In this document: in pieces, positions 55,601-63,593 of the stretch
Layout: each line of letters begins with the position of its first letter
Numbering within the stretch: the first letter of the stretch is position 1
Assembly: GCA_020634755.1 (NCBI GenBank)
Contig: JACKBC010000029.1
Coordinates: 1-64,000, forward strand
DNA from: Caldilineaceae bacterium
GTDB taxonomy: Bacteria; Chloroflexota; Anaerolineae; Caldilineales; Caldilineaceae
Reading direction: 5' to 3'
DNA: 64,000 bases
Notes under the pieces: generated by a model
Databases searched by the model: none
The model's input: only the letters and a program-made list of their open reading frames with translations
What the model was told of the DNA's origin: nothing
Made by a program: the position numbers and the translations under genes

Positions 55601-56761
55601 ACGGCGCGGGCGACTGCCCAATTGGCCACTGTATTGCTCAACCGCGGGGACTATATAACGGCGCGCAGTTATTGTGAGGAATCGATTGCTCTGGCCAGAG
55701 AGTCTGGTTTGCAATGGGAAGAAGCGGCGGGTCTCCATCAATTGGGCGTTATTGTCTACTATCTGGGGGATTATCCAATGGCCCAAGAGCAGATGCACGC
55801 CGCGCTGGCCATCTTTCGTGCACTCGATGAACCATTGGAAGTCGGCCGCGTGCTCAATTCATTGGGTATCGTGCGCAGCAAAGCCACCGAGTATGCCCAT
55901 AACCCCTACTTTGAAGAGGCGCTGGCGCATTGGGAAACAATTGGCTATAAACGGGGTCAGGCGATTGTGGCGGTGGGCATAGGGAATTTGCACCTGGCTA
56001 GCGGGGCTTATGATACAGCGCAGGCCTTTTACAGCCGGGCGCTGACGGTGGCGCGCGAAACGGGTGACCCCGTTGCAGAATCAAATATTCTCTTTAATCA
56101 TGGCGTCATTGCCACGCGCGTGGGAAATTATGCAGTCGCCATCGATGCTTACAATGCCGCCAACGTAAAGTATGCCGAAATTGGCCATCGTCACGGGATT
56201 GGCACGGTCAAGCTGGCTCTGGGCAACGCCTATCGTAATAGGGGGGAACTGGCGACCAGCCGCCAATATTTTGAAGAGGGAATCGAAGTGCTGGAGGCGC
56301 TGGGGGGGCGCTCGGAATTAGGCGATGGATATACATCGCTGGGGGCAGTCCTCTTTGGATTGGGTCTGCTGGAGGAAGCCGCCGCGGCATGGCAGCGTGC
56401 GCTGGAGTTACGGCGCAATATTGGGCGCGAAACCATTGCGTTTGTGCCGCTAGCGTGGCTGGCGCGCGTAGCTGCGGAACAGGGCGATCTGGCTTTGGCG
56501 CGGGCGCGCATCGATGAACTGTGGACGAGCTTTGCCACAGAGGAGATTAATCGCATCTATGATCCGGGTCTTTTTTATTTGACCTGTTATGAAACGCTCA
56601 CCATTCTGCAAGATACGCGTCGCCATGACATATTGAAAACCGCCTATGCGCTAATCCAAAAGCGGGCCGCGCAGATTCACGATGCGGAGATGGCCCGCTC
56701 CTATTTGCACAATGTCTCTGCCCATCGCACGATTGTTGAACTTTATGAGCGCCAAATGTAG
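52670..56761 (+). CDS. class III cyclase-like + AAA ATPase + TPR signalling protein
   Basis: A 1363-residue cytoplasmic protein. Two class III nucleotide-cyclase-like domains come first. The first (about residues 20-210) keeps both metal Asp (LFVDTSGFT and FAGDAFKAIFP). The second (about 250-440) is degenerate: Asn replaces the first Asp in LFINVQTLP, and the later motif is lost. A STAND-type ATPase follows, with Walker A SGEAGIGKS and Walker B LILLVEDAHW, then some 600 residues of TPR repeats. Similar proteins are often called adenylate cyclases, but cyclic nucleotide production is unproven. A hairpin terminator follows. Confidence 0.88.
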   Translation: MRQLTPAFILEHVEQGRASGQFEAVVLFVDTSGFTPITARLSAHGREGAEVLAGILLAVFEPLVEAVYAHGGFIAGFAGDAFKAIFPGVTPASYLHALAAAEQIRTQMLNHPTHNTRYGVFNFSVRMSMADGAVSWAVWSGAARTASQSQGYTFFGPAIDQAVQGEDHAEGGELVVTHSFFDALQAVDQGAIAQAEVLTAEATGYVRLLLRSAELPAPRVVEPPVASLPSSASRFYPEPLLNMQPQGEFRPVYTLFINVQTLPAPTADGDFLPRFLQLLNNYGGYLCRIGRIGANDPGGTFLLFWGAPTSHENDLERVLGFLLELRAMLGDAMRAGVTYAVVYAGFIGSALRAEYTCYGSRVNQGARQMVIAKWGQILLDETTARRAQVDYAVNLAGHFVLKGLAGEQPLFDLQGRQAEHVRTGLAHALAFPSEAAFIGRAGEAAQLRAALQPVFAGHFAGFTLVSGEAGIGKSRLVHEVLDALNGPDASRDAQVFLCQTDEILRESLNPLRYFLRRYFDQEAGGGDAANKAAFARKLDGLIAATTETALAAELGRTRSFLGASINLRWPDSLYEQLDPQLRFENVLSALKALLLAESRQRPLILLVEDAHWLDEDSRAFWARLARNVDEYPLAIVATARPLEEAGATPIPAAIIRHEIALSALTAADIEALARAHLGGAIAAELVELLMARAEGNPFFAEQMLLYLQEQALLQEDAQGWRLNDRSTSGSIVPEDVQTVLVARLDRLAQEVKHVVQTAAVLGREFSVQVLSQMLRGDAALAAKVQSAQDAAVWAALSELRYLFRHALLRDAAYEMQLRTHLRQLHALAARSFEQIYDETELAAYYPDLIYHYRAAELPEQERHYAVLAAERSAAAYANDDAIAYYSRTLALTPATDHARRYELLLARIPLYNLKGDRERQAADLALLRAAAEQLADNQKRAEAAVRYSQYAEMVAAFDDARQTAEQALTLAQGEPQITARATAQLATVLLNRGDYITARSYCEESIALARESGLQWEEAAGLHQLGVIVYYLGDYPMAQEQMHAALAIFRALDEPLEVGRVLNSLGIVRSKATEYAHNPYFEEALAHWETIGYKRGQAIVAVGIGNLHLASGAYDTAQAFYSRALTVARETGDPVAESNILFNHGVIATRVGNYAVAIDAYNAANVKYAEIGHRHGIGTVKLALGNAYRNRGELATSRQYFEEGIEVLEALGGRSELGDGYTSLGAVLFGLGLLEEAAAAWQRALELRRNIGRETIAFVPLAWLARVAAEQGDLALARARIDELWTSFATEEINRIYDPGLFYLTCYETLTILQDTRRHDILKTAYALIQKRAAQIHDAEMARSYLHNVSAHRTIVELYERQM

Positions 56762-56767
56762 ATAGCA

Positions 56768-56809
56768 GAAGCGGGGCAATCTGAAATTCCATTCAGATTG
56801 CCCCGCTTC
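56768..56809 (+). terminator. 18-bp hairpin after the cyclase-like gene
   Basis: GAAGCGGGGCAATCTGAA and its exact complement flank a 6-nt loop, starting 7 nt after the stop. No T-tract follows. Confidence 0.7.
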
Positions 56810-56960
56810 AAAGGTGTAGTTGCTTTGCATATGAAAGTTTTCACGCGTGCAACCGAGTGGCAAATCTCCGTTTTGCCTACGCCGCTCGCAAAGCTTCGGC
56901 GTTCCGGCCTTTGGGCAAAATTTGCTCTGTTTGTAAAGAATTTTCGTTACCAAATGATTA

Positions 56961-57027
56961 GCCGTCCCCTGGGCCTGTCAAAGGGGATGGCGGTCCTCGA
57001 CAGGCTCAGGCCTTGAGTGGCTGAGTC
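56961..57027. repeat. REP-like palindrome, family E copy 2
   Basis: The reverse complement contains CAGCCACTCAAGGCCTGAGC then CTGTCGAGG, as at 19518-19579. It lies at the 3' side of the cNMP-binding-like gene. Confidence 0.6.
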
Positions 57028-57039
57028 GTGGAGCTGGAT

Positions 57040-57354
57040 TCACGAAAGGAGTGCGACCCCCATGTCGCCAATGCCCTGGTAAATGGATGCACTGAGCCAT
57101 TGGGGAGAGGCTGTTTCCGGCTGCTGGCTCACAGGTTGCAAAATGCAATCCGTCCACGCAACGACCATCGCACCGCGCCAAAAACTGGTATCTAGCGTCT
57201 CGCCGGTCTCAATTAGGTCAACCATCTGTCCGTTACAGAGCACAAGCACCTCACCCTTCAAGACAGTGTATATGCAGCATGCCTCTGTAATCTTCAGAAG
57301 AATCTGTCCCCCCAGCGCAACCACAAAATTATCTGTCATTTGCGTTTTGTTCAT
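57040..57354 (-). CDS. small cNMP-binding-like (cupin/CRP-fold) protein
   Basis: A 104-residue protein resembling a single cyclic-nucleotide-binding beta-barrel: CIYTVLKGEVLVLCNGQMVD, then ETLDTSFWRGAMVVAWTDCIL. The FGE...RxA phosphate cassette of true cAMP binders is not present, so nucleotide binding is doubtful. There is no DNA-binding domain. AAGGAGCGGGAAA precedes the ATG. Its closeness to a cyclase-like gene is suggestive only. Confidence 0.55.
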   Translation of the reverse strand: MNKTQMTDNFVVALGGQILLKITEACCIYTVLKGEVLVLCNGQMVDLIETGETLDTSFWRGAMVVAWTDCILQPVSQQPETASPQWLSASIYQGIGDMGVALLS

Positions 57355-57486
57355 TTTCCCGCTCCTTGATGGTGAACGAATTGGTTTTTGAGATGAGTTT
57401 GCCGTGGGCCACTAACGCAATTGAGGGAATTTCCGTTAGCTCACCTGTCCGTGTTCATAGTATTTCTTGTCGTCGCGCTTTACTGA

Positions 57487-57930
57487 TTATAGAGACGCAT
57501 TTTGCAGATCGTACTCATGTGCGCCTCGTGCGGATAGTTTGCCGCCCAGCCAGCCGCCGCCCAAAGCCAGCATGACGCTTACCAGCGTCCACATCGAGAC
57601 GCCGCCAGAAAGATTCAGCGCCAATTCAACCAAGGCCGTGACGAGACCCACCGTCAACCCATTCTGAAAGGGCGCGGCTTTGGCTTTGCGACCGGCGCGC
57701 AGGCTGCCAACGAGCACGCCAAGGCCCATAAAAATGCTGGTCACTGTGGGAGCCGTGCGTGCGGCAAAGCTGTTGATTAAGGCCATGTCGGGCGCGCCCT
57801 TGGCCTGCATACTGAGATAGCTGGCATAACCTGTGACCACGCCGACCGAACTGCCATAGGCAATCACAAAGGCAATTACGACCCCGACAACGACTGAACC
57901 CCATTTGATTGCTGAGCGATTAAAAGTCAT
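57487..57930 (-). CDS. small membrane protein, unknown function
   Basis: A 147-residue protein with about four hydrophobic segments: WGSVVVGVVIAFVIAYGSS, a second around PTVTSIFMGLGVLVGSL, then GLTVGLVTALVELAL and LVSVMLALGGGWLGG. It resembles the uncharacterised small integral membrane families (TIGR04086-like) with Gly-rich helices. The ATG at 57930 follows AAGGAGAAAAGC. Its leader carries repeat A5, and its promoter has the 12-bp iteron module at 58066-58130. Confidence 0.65.
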   Translation of the reverse strand: MTFNRSAIKWGSVVVGVVIAFVIAYGSSVGVVTGYASYLSMQAKGAPDMALINSFAARTAPTVTSIFMGLGVLVGSLRAGRKAKAAPFQNGLTVGLVTALVELALNLSGGVSMWTLVSVMLALGGGWLGGKLSARGAHEYDLQNASL

Positions 57931-57944
57931 GCTTTTCTCCTTAT

Positions 57945-58034
57945 AACTTATGTTACGCAAGCCTGGAGGAAAGTGGGCTCGCCGACATTCCTGTTTCTCT
58001 CTAGCAGACTGGCTGCCGCTGCGTAACGTGAGCT
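57945..58034 (+). repeat. 90-bp MITE-like element, family A copy 5
   Basis: It begins AACTTATGTTACGCA and ends GCGTAACGTGAGCTT. It sits between the iteron promoter and the membrane-protein start, whose ribosome site lies at the element's edge. Confidence 0.85.
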
Positions 58035-58065
58035 TATAAAATGGTTTCTTCATTTCCTGCGTACG

Positions 58066-58130
58066 TACTGACATCTTCAGTATAGCGGCTGACCGATCAC
58101 AAAACGACGGTGCAAGCGATCACAGAAGCG
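58066..58130 (-). promoter_or_regulatory. iteron promoter module, copy 1
   Basis: Read on the plus strand: TGACATCT (58069-58076), AGTATA (-10 box TATACT on the minus strand, 58079-58084), 10 nt, GATC (58095-58098), then AAACG, AAGCG and AAGCG starting at 58102, 58114 and 58126, exactly 12 bp apart. The first repeat occupies the -35 position (17-bp spacer) in place of a consensus -35. The same module is at 63214-63276. Confidence 0.7.
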
Positions 58131-58215
58131 ATCGCAAATATGATCATCAGATTCTCGTCTGATTTAGAGGCATGGTTCATATTAGACATCATGGTCCCTA
58201 CCCAACAAAGCCCCT

Positions 58216-58261
58216 ACCCAACAAAGAGAGGCCCCTGTTCTGGAGCCCCTCTTTGTTGGGT
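58216..58261 (-). terminator. hairpin after the metzincin-like gene
   Basis: ACCCAACAAAGAG and CTCTTTGTTGGGT form perfect 13-bp arms with a further GC-rich extension. A direct repeat of CTACCCAACAAAG lies at its left. It lies 33 bp beyond the protease stop. Confidence 0.7.
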
Positions 58262-58293
58262 GTGTATTAAGTTTGGTCGTTTGCAGACTTGCC

Positions 58294-61200
58294 CTATTTG
58301 AAGGTGAGCGGCAAATAGAGCTGTTGTTGACCTGGGATTGGGAGCAAGGCGCCGCCCTGCGTCTGGATGGGCAGCATCACCGTGTTCGAGCCCCCCAAAT
58401 TGGGCGTCGGATTGCTGACGTGAATGCCGATCTCGCGTCCCAGCAGCAGCGCGCTGGCCGGAATGGCCGCTCGCAATTCGGTGGCGCTGACCCGCACCGT
58501 GGGCTGCGCTTCACCGTTCCACAGGATGGTGGCGCCATCCGCAAAGCCTGTGCCCAAAACAGTCAGGTCAAAGGCCGGTCCCTCCATAATGACTGAGCTT
58601 GGCGTCGACCCAGTGATCTGCGGCGCCGGGTAGGAGACGCTGAAGATAAGACCGGGCGCCGGCGCCTCTTCCAGACCGGGTGTGGCCAGGGCAATAGTGT
58701 GATTGCCCGCAACCAGCAGTTTGTTGGCGTCCACCGTGGCCTTGAGCAGCGTGTCGCTCACAAAGGTAGTTGCCAAGATCTGGCCGTCCCACGTCACATT
58801 GCTGTTGGGGGCCAACTGCTGCCCGCTAATTTCCACTGTGGTGGCTGGTGCGCCCACGCTGGCGCTGAGCGGCGTGACGGCCTCTATGCGGGGGAAGTCC
58901 GCGATGACGGTTGTTCCCCACGTTTTGGGGGCGGCGCCGCCCGCCCGATAGGGCCAGCGTGCATCTACGCCACTATTATTCACGTTTAGGTGGCTGGCCA
59001 GCAGGCCGACCACGGGATTCCACCCGTTGAGTGAGATGCGGAACTCGGCTTGCCAGCGTTCCGCGGTGGCAGAGACCTGCGTCCACGGGTGACCAAAATT
59101 ATTGTCTGCATAAGCGACAAAGTTGCCGTTGCCATCGCCCACCACTATTGCCGGCGTGCCATCTTCGCCCAGCAGGAAGCCTACATCGTCAGACTGGGCG
59201 GCGCCGTCACGGCTGTGGTTGATGTCGAAGAAGAGTCCGGCTTGCGTGGGCGGTCCGTCCACGGCGCGCATCAGGTTGCTGAAGCAGACGGCCATTTCGT
59301 TCTTCATGCGCACAAGCTGCACACTGGCCTGCGAACCATCGGCATAGGGCGCCAGCGGAATGTTTTTGCCGCCTTGGTAGACCTCATCCGTGCAGCGACC
59401 ATCCACAACGACCGAGTCGTCGTTCTGCGGAATAGCCAGAGCGGCCACGTTGAGCGTGCTCTGGTCGGTGGCTGTCTGATTGGTTGAATCGACTGCCTGC
59501 AGCATGACCGGATATGCACCGGGCGCAAAGCCTGCCGCCAACTGACGCGTGCCGGCGCCCATGTCGTTGCCGTCAACGGTCCAGCGCAGCGCATCACCCG
59601 TCAGCGCGCCGTCTTCGGCGTCGTACCCCGACCCACGCAGCGGCGCAACCGCGCCCGCTTCAACCCACTGCTCCGCTTGGGGATGCAGGATGTGCGCTGC
59701 GGGCGCTCTTTGGGTCACCTCAAACGGCTGTGAAACGGCTGTGGTGGTGTTGTAACCATCGCTGGCCAGAATGCGGATGAGCGCACTGGCGCCATTGGCG
59801 CCCGGTAAAGCCGTTGGATCGTGCAGCGTATAGCTCACTTCATCGGTGTCGGGCGTGCCGGGGTAACCCGCCACGAGCTGAATCCAACTCTGGCCGTTAT
59901 CCGGGCTGTAGTCAATGTTATAGAGCAAAATGTCGTCGCTGTCGGCATCGGCGCCGGTCCAGCGCACTTCCAACGCATCGTTGACCTTCACGCCGCCCGT
60001 GGGTGTCAGAATGGTAACCGCGGGCTGGGCGGGGCCGGGGTTGCGGGTAAATAGAACCCGGTTGTCGGCCATCAATTCAATGCTGCTCACGGTTCCGGTG
60101 GGCGCCGGCAGCAGTGCCGCAAAGGTATGCACCGCATAGTCATCATGGTCGCTGGTGGCGGATAAGGCAATTTTGTGATCGCCCAAGATCTGGCCCTGCG
60201 CATCCATAAAGCGGATGTGGTGTACGGCGCTGCTCTGCGCCGCCATGGCCGTGGCCTGCTGTATATTTTGCAGCGCCGCCGCATTGAATGTGCTATTGGG
60301 CTGCACATAGGCATATTCAAGCTGACCCAGCCCCCGATTGGGTTCAATCAGACCGGAGACAAAGACGGAATTGGCGGCTGCACTTGGCGACGGGCCGGCC
60401 GCCTGTAGCACCAGGTTGGTGTTGGTAGCGGTTCCCAGGGCGTTAAAGAGGCCCTTAAAGGTGTAATCACTCACCCAGCGCACGCCCTCATCGTAGCCTA
60501 AAAAGTCCGAGGCACTGGCCGGTTTAATGGGCGTATAGGTGGCCAGGTCGTAGCCGAAGTAGGTGGTGCTGGCGGTTTCCTCGCGGTCATCCAGCACGCA
60601 CTGGTCGTTCGGCATCCCGTACGGAAAGTTGGTGTCCACGTTGTTCTCGGGGTCGCCGCAATCGATGTGGCCGCGGCCCACATTGTGCGCCAGCTCGTGG
60701 GCCATGCTTTGGCCCTGGCGCGGCCAGGCCCAGGGCGTGCCCACCGAAATGGTGTCATCCGGCGCCGGCATCTTGACAAAAGCAGTGTTAACAGACATGT
60801 TGCCAAAGCCTGCCGGCGTTCTGGGATCGCTATCCGCATGGACCAGGCCCAAAGCATGACGCGAGTCGCTGGAATCGCATGTGTCGCGCCCAATCGTCAC
60901 CGTCCACAATTGCTTCTCCATCAGCTTCAGGATGACCCATTCGCGGTCGGTGATCCAGTTGGTCCAATCGCGCTGTTGCCCCATTTCATATGGACCCCAA
61001 CAAGGATACGGAATGAATCCCCACCCCCAACAGGTTTCCAATTCCTCAATCGGTTCACTGCTGGGCAGATGATAGGCCTGGTCAATGGGCCACAGCCGCT
61101 CAAAGAGATCAAAAGTCTCGCTGACGTTTGGATCTTGCGCCGATGGAATGGGCGCATGGCTGTGGATGGGCCAGGAATAGATGCACACATCATTGAGGGC

Positions 61201-62700
61201 GGTGAACGTAAATGTCTCGGCGTGGTCGTTGTTGGCTAAATCAGGATCTGTATAGGTATGATATGGATCAAGCCGCACGGTCAGTTCAATATCACCGGCG
61301 CTTGTCCAGGCTGCCGGTAGTTCAAAGTTCCAGCTCTTGTTGTCGACATCACGATTTATGGCATTGCCAATCACTTGCAGATTGCGCGGGCCGTTGATTG
61401 TCGGCAGCGGTGAACCCGGCAACGCTACCCCGTTGCGACGTCCTTCCAAACGGGCATACACCATGTTGGCGTCACCGCCCGTAATGGTTCCATAGACGCG
61501 CACCAGGGTAGGTTTATCCGCCACCAGCGGATTTTCATTGTCCAGATTTTGGATGGCCTGGGTTACTTCCCAGTTGGTGAACTGAATATCACGCTCAATG
61601 GCCGCAGCATCCAACGGGATGCGCCTCATCTGCCGCAGGCCGGTTTGAAGCAATCTGGAAAAGTAGAGATATTCATCGTCGGCATAGAGTTGGTCACCCA
61701 GCACTATATTGTTTTCAACATGAATATCATCGGGGCTTCCGCCGCCGATTTCCAGACGCCGAATGGGGCTTTCACCAGGGTAGCCAGATTCAGTCCAGTA
61801 AAGATGGGACTCCTGGGCCGAATTGATGCCGGCCGCCACGACGCCACCCGGAAAGCGGATGCGGGGCACTTCATAAAGCAGTTCGGCTTGCGTTTGGCCG
61901 GGCGCGGCGGCTGGCAGCCGCATGAGCTGGCGCGTGCCGATGGTTGCGCCGTGCCACAGATAGATGGTGCGATGCATGTTGTTGAAGGGCTGCGTACGGG
62001 CTAATACAAATGAATTGCCATGCTGGACCGCAAACAGTTGCTCCCCTGTGCACGATGTGGGTGTACAATTTTTATCGGCCCACCACACGCCTTCATCATC
62101 GATCCAGTAGATGTCGTTGCCGTCTACCTCAATGTCACGCACAGCGCCAATGGCCGTCATCAGCAGCAACGGGACACCACCGCTCTTGGACACAGAATAT
62201 ATCTCGCTCTGTCCATTACTCCAGTAGATGCGTTCGCTATCCAGCACGAGATCGGTGGTGACGGGCGCAACGCCATCGAGGACCAGCGAAACGGGCGGCC
62301 CATTGGGCGCCGTCACCGGCACATATTCGAGCAGCCCGCCGCTGGGGTTGTAATAATAGACGCCGCTGTCATCGGCCGCCATCCCTTGATAGCGATTGCA
62401 TTTGCCTGTGCCACTTTCAATGGTGACGGCGGCCCCACCGGCCAGCGGCCTGCGCTTGAGCGAATAGTTGGTTTCGCCAGCTGCGTAACAGTTCTCGGCC
62501 AGGTAAATAAACCCACCGCCGATTGTCCAGCCGTTAAAATCATCGTTAAACAAGAAATCAGAGGCATCATCTAGCGCCGCGGGGGCAGATGCCGGGGCGG
62601 CCTTTGCGCCAAAAGATGTTCCACTCAATAGAACGGAAAGCACAATTATTGTGTTTAGGATGCGCTGCACGTACAGTGCCATATTTTTACGAGTTTTCAT
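58294..62700 (-). CDS. secreted metzincin-like metalloprotease, multidomain
   Basis: A 1468-residue exported protein with an N-terminal signal peptide (hydrophobic stretch ending near AKA). Residues 40-380 look like a beta-propeller of YYYNPSGG-type blades. A zinc-protease domain carries HELAHNVGRGH, the metzincin HExxHxxGxxH motif, at 668-678. Two Ig-like domains follow (about 930-1110), then a CBM9-like domain (DDSVVVDGRCTDEVYQG), then two IPT/TIG domains. It ends QQQLYLPLTFK, a C-terminal motif shared with the gene at 63594. It would act outside the cell on unknown substrates. Confidence 0.85.
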   Translation of the reverse strand: MKTRKNMALYVQRILNTIIVLSVLLSGTSFGAKAAPASAPAALDDASDFLFNDDFNGWTIGGGFIYLAENCYAAGETNYSLKRRPLAGGAAVTIESGTGKCNRYQGMAADDSGVYYYNPSGGLLEYVPVTAPNGPPVSLVLDGVAPVTTDLVLDSERIYWSNGQSEIYSVSKSGGVPLLLMTAIGAVRDIEVDGNDIYWIDDEGVWWADKNCTPTSCTGEQLFAVQHGNSFVLARTQPFNNMHRTIYLWHGATIGTRQLMRLPAAAPGQTQAELLYEVPRIRFPGGVVAAGINSAQESHLYWTESGYPGESPIRRLEIGGGSPDDIHVENNIVLGDQLYADDEYLYFSRLLQTGLRQMRRIPLDAAAIERDIQFTNWEVTQAIQNLDNENPLVADKPTLVRVYGTITGGDANMVYARLEGRRNGVALPGSPLPTINGPRNLQVIGNAINRDVDNKSWNFELPAAWTSAGDIELTVRLDPYHTYTDPDLANNDHAETFTFTALNDVCIYSWPIHSHAPIPSAQDPNVSETFDLFERLWPIDQAYHLPSSEPIEELETCWGWGFIPYPCWGPYEMGQQRDWTNWITDREWVILKLMEKQLWTVTIGRDTCDSSDSRHALGLVHADSDPRTPAGFGNMSVNTAFVKMPAPDDTISVGTPWAWPRQGQSMAHELAHNVGRGHIDCGDPENNVDTNFPYGMPNDQCVLDDREETASTTYFGYDLATYTPIKPASASDFLGYDEGVRWVSDYTFKGLFNALGTATNTNLVLQAAGPSPSAAANSVFVSGLIEPNRGLGQLEYAYVQPNSTFNAAALQNIQQATAMAAQSSAVHHIRFMDAQGQILGDHKIALSATSDHDDYAVHTFAALLPAPTGTVSSIELMADNRVLFTRNPGPAQPAVTILTPTGGVKVNDALEVRWTGADADSDDILLYNIDYSPDNGQSWIQLVAGYPGTPDTDEVSYTLHDPTALPGANGASALIRILASDGYNTTTAVSQPFEVTQRAPAAHILHPQAEQWVEAGAVAPLRGSGYDAEDGALTGDALRWTVDGNDMGAGTRQLAAGFAPGAYPVMLQAVDSTNQTATDQSTLNVAALAIPQNDDSVVVDGRCTDEVYQGGKNIPLAPYADGSQASVQLVRMKNEMAVCFSNLMRAVDGPPTQAGLFFDINHSRDGAAQSDDVGFLLGEDGTPAIVVGDGNGNFVAYADNNFGHPWTQVSATAERWQAEFRISLNGWNPVVGLLASHLNVNNSGVDARWPYRAGGAAPKTWGTTVIADFPRIEAVTPLSASVGAPATTVEISGQQLAPNSNVTWDGQILATTFVSDTLLKATVDANKLLVAGNHTIALATPGLEEAPAPGLIFSVSYPAPQITGSTPSSVIMEGPAFDLTVLGTGFADGATILWNGEAQPTVRVSATELRAAIPASALLLGREIGIHVSNPTPNLGGSNTVMLPIQTQGGALLPIPGQQQLYLPLTFK

Positions 62701-62754
62701 ATAGAACTCCTACGCCATTGTTGAAAGCGATTTTTTTAGAAAGATATAAAAAAT

Positions 62755-62804
62755 CCCCTGGTACAACATACGTAGAACGATATTATCGTATGTTGTACCA
62801 GGGG
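62755..62804 (-). terminator. rho-independent terminator of the small secreted gene
   Basis: CCCCTGGTACAACATACG and its exact complement form 18-bp arms with a 14-nt loop. On the minus strand ATTTTTTATA follows. Confidence 0.85.
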
Positions 62805-62871
62805 GAGGTAGAAGACTGCTGCCTTGTTACTCGTCAAGAATTAAATTTCCAAGTTAATTCTGGATGCAGCC

Positions 62872-63165
62872 TTAACTTCCGCAGGCGGCGATTGACAAAC
62901 CAAGCGCGTCGGCTACAAACGCACCCAGCGCAGCCATGCTGTCGTCCTCGATAATGCCGGCGTCGTATAGGGCCACCGCCAAATTGTGCAGACCCATGCG
63001 CGGTGTGGGCTGTTGGCTGGCGTGTTGGCCCATTTCGCCCGTCTGGGCAAAGACCGCCGTGGCTTGGCCCCAGCAAGCGTTCTCATTGCCGCCGCTGGCC
63101 TGAGCGGCTAGCGGGATTAAGGTAAGGGCGATGACAAAGATGATGGTGAAAAGTCGCTGCTTCAT
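62872..63165 (-). CDS. small secreted protein, unknown function
   Basis: A 97-residue protein with a clear signal peptide (MKQRLFTIIFVIALTLIPLA, cut near AQAS). The mature part starts GGNENACWGQATAVFAQTGE, contains GQHASQQPTPRMGL, and has a second Cys near the C-terminus, so one disulfide is possible. Similar short proteins are seen in Chloroflexi and cyanobacteria without a known function. It has its own iteron promoter and terminator. Confidence 0.65.
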   Translation of the reverse strand: MKQRLFTIIFVIALTLIPLAAQASGGNENACWGQATAVFAQTGEMGQHASQQPTPRMGLHNLAVALYDAGIIEDDSMAALGAFVADALGLSIAACGS

Positions 63166-63213
63166 TTTTTGCTCCTATGTTGAATATGTTTATGTGTTTT
63201 GTGTGTCACGTGT

Positions 63214-63276
63214 TGACATCTCCCATTGTAGTGCGCTGGGGATCAGCAAGCGTCGCCAAAAGCGATCACGAAAGCG
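63214..63276 (-). promoter_or_regulatory. iteron promoter module, copy 2
   Basis: Read on the plus strand: TGACATCT (63214-63221), ATTGTA (-10 box TACAAT on the minus strand, 63225-63230), 10 nt, GATC (63241-63244), then AAGCG three times starting at 63248, 63260 and 63272, exactly 12 bp apart. The repeat nearest the -10 lies at the -35 position. The arrangement equals that at 58066-58130. Confidence 0.72.
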
Positions 63277-63340
63277 ATCATTTTGCCCTTGGGTCATTTC
63301 ACATTATCTTTCCTGCCGCCGAATGTGCTTGAGTCATACA

Positions 63341-63382
63341 CGCAAAAGGCGGACGAACCAGTTGGTTCGTCCGCCTTTTGCG
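63341..63382. terminator. 20-bp perfect hairpin
   Basis: CGCAAAAGGCGGACGAACCA and its exact complement flank a GT loop. The A- and T-runs in the stem allow it to act in both directions. It lies between the partial secreted gene and the iteron promoter. The stretch 63383-63593 shows no gene; 63536-63593 resembles the interior of the insertion at 50790. Confidence 0.75.
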
Positions 63383-63593
63383 TAGTGATAAAGAGCGGTT
63401 TATTAATTTGGTTAAGACTTACATGCGCCCAGAGGCAAATTGCCATCTTCCAAAAAGCGGCTATCGGTGGCTTTGATAGCCCAGATGCTTCGCACCGCTT
63501 CCTGGAAGATTCAAACTATCGTTTTCAATGTGACTTTACTTTAGCGTTGAAACGCCAGTCTGCCAGCCAAAATGCGCTAAAGCGCGCTACATG

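Noticed and set aside
57931..58074. Upstream extension of the small membrane protein
   Set aside because: The added codons translate repeat A5; the ATG at 57930 has its own ribosome site and starts the first hydrophobic segment.
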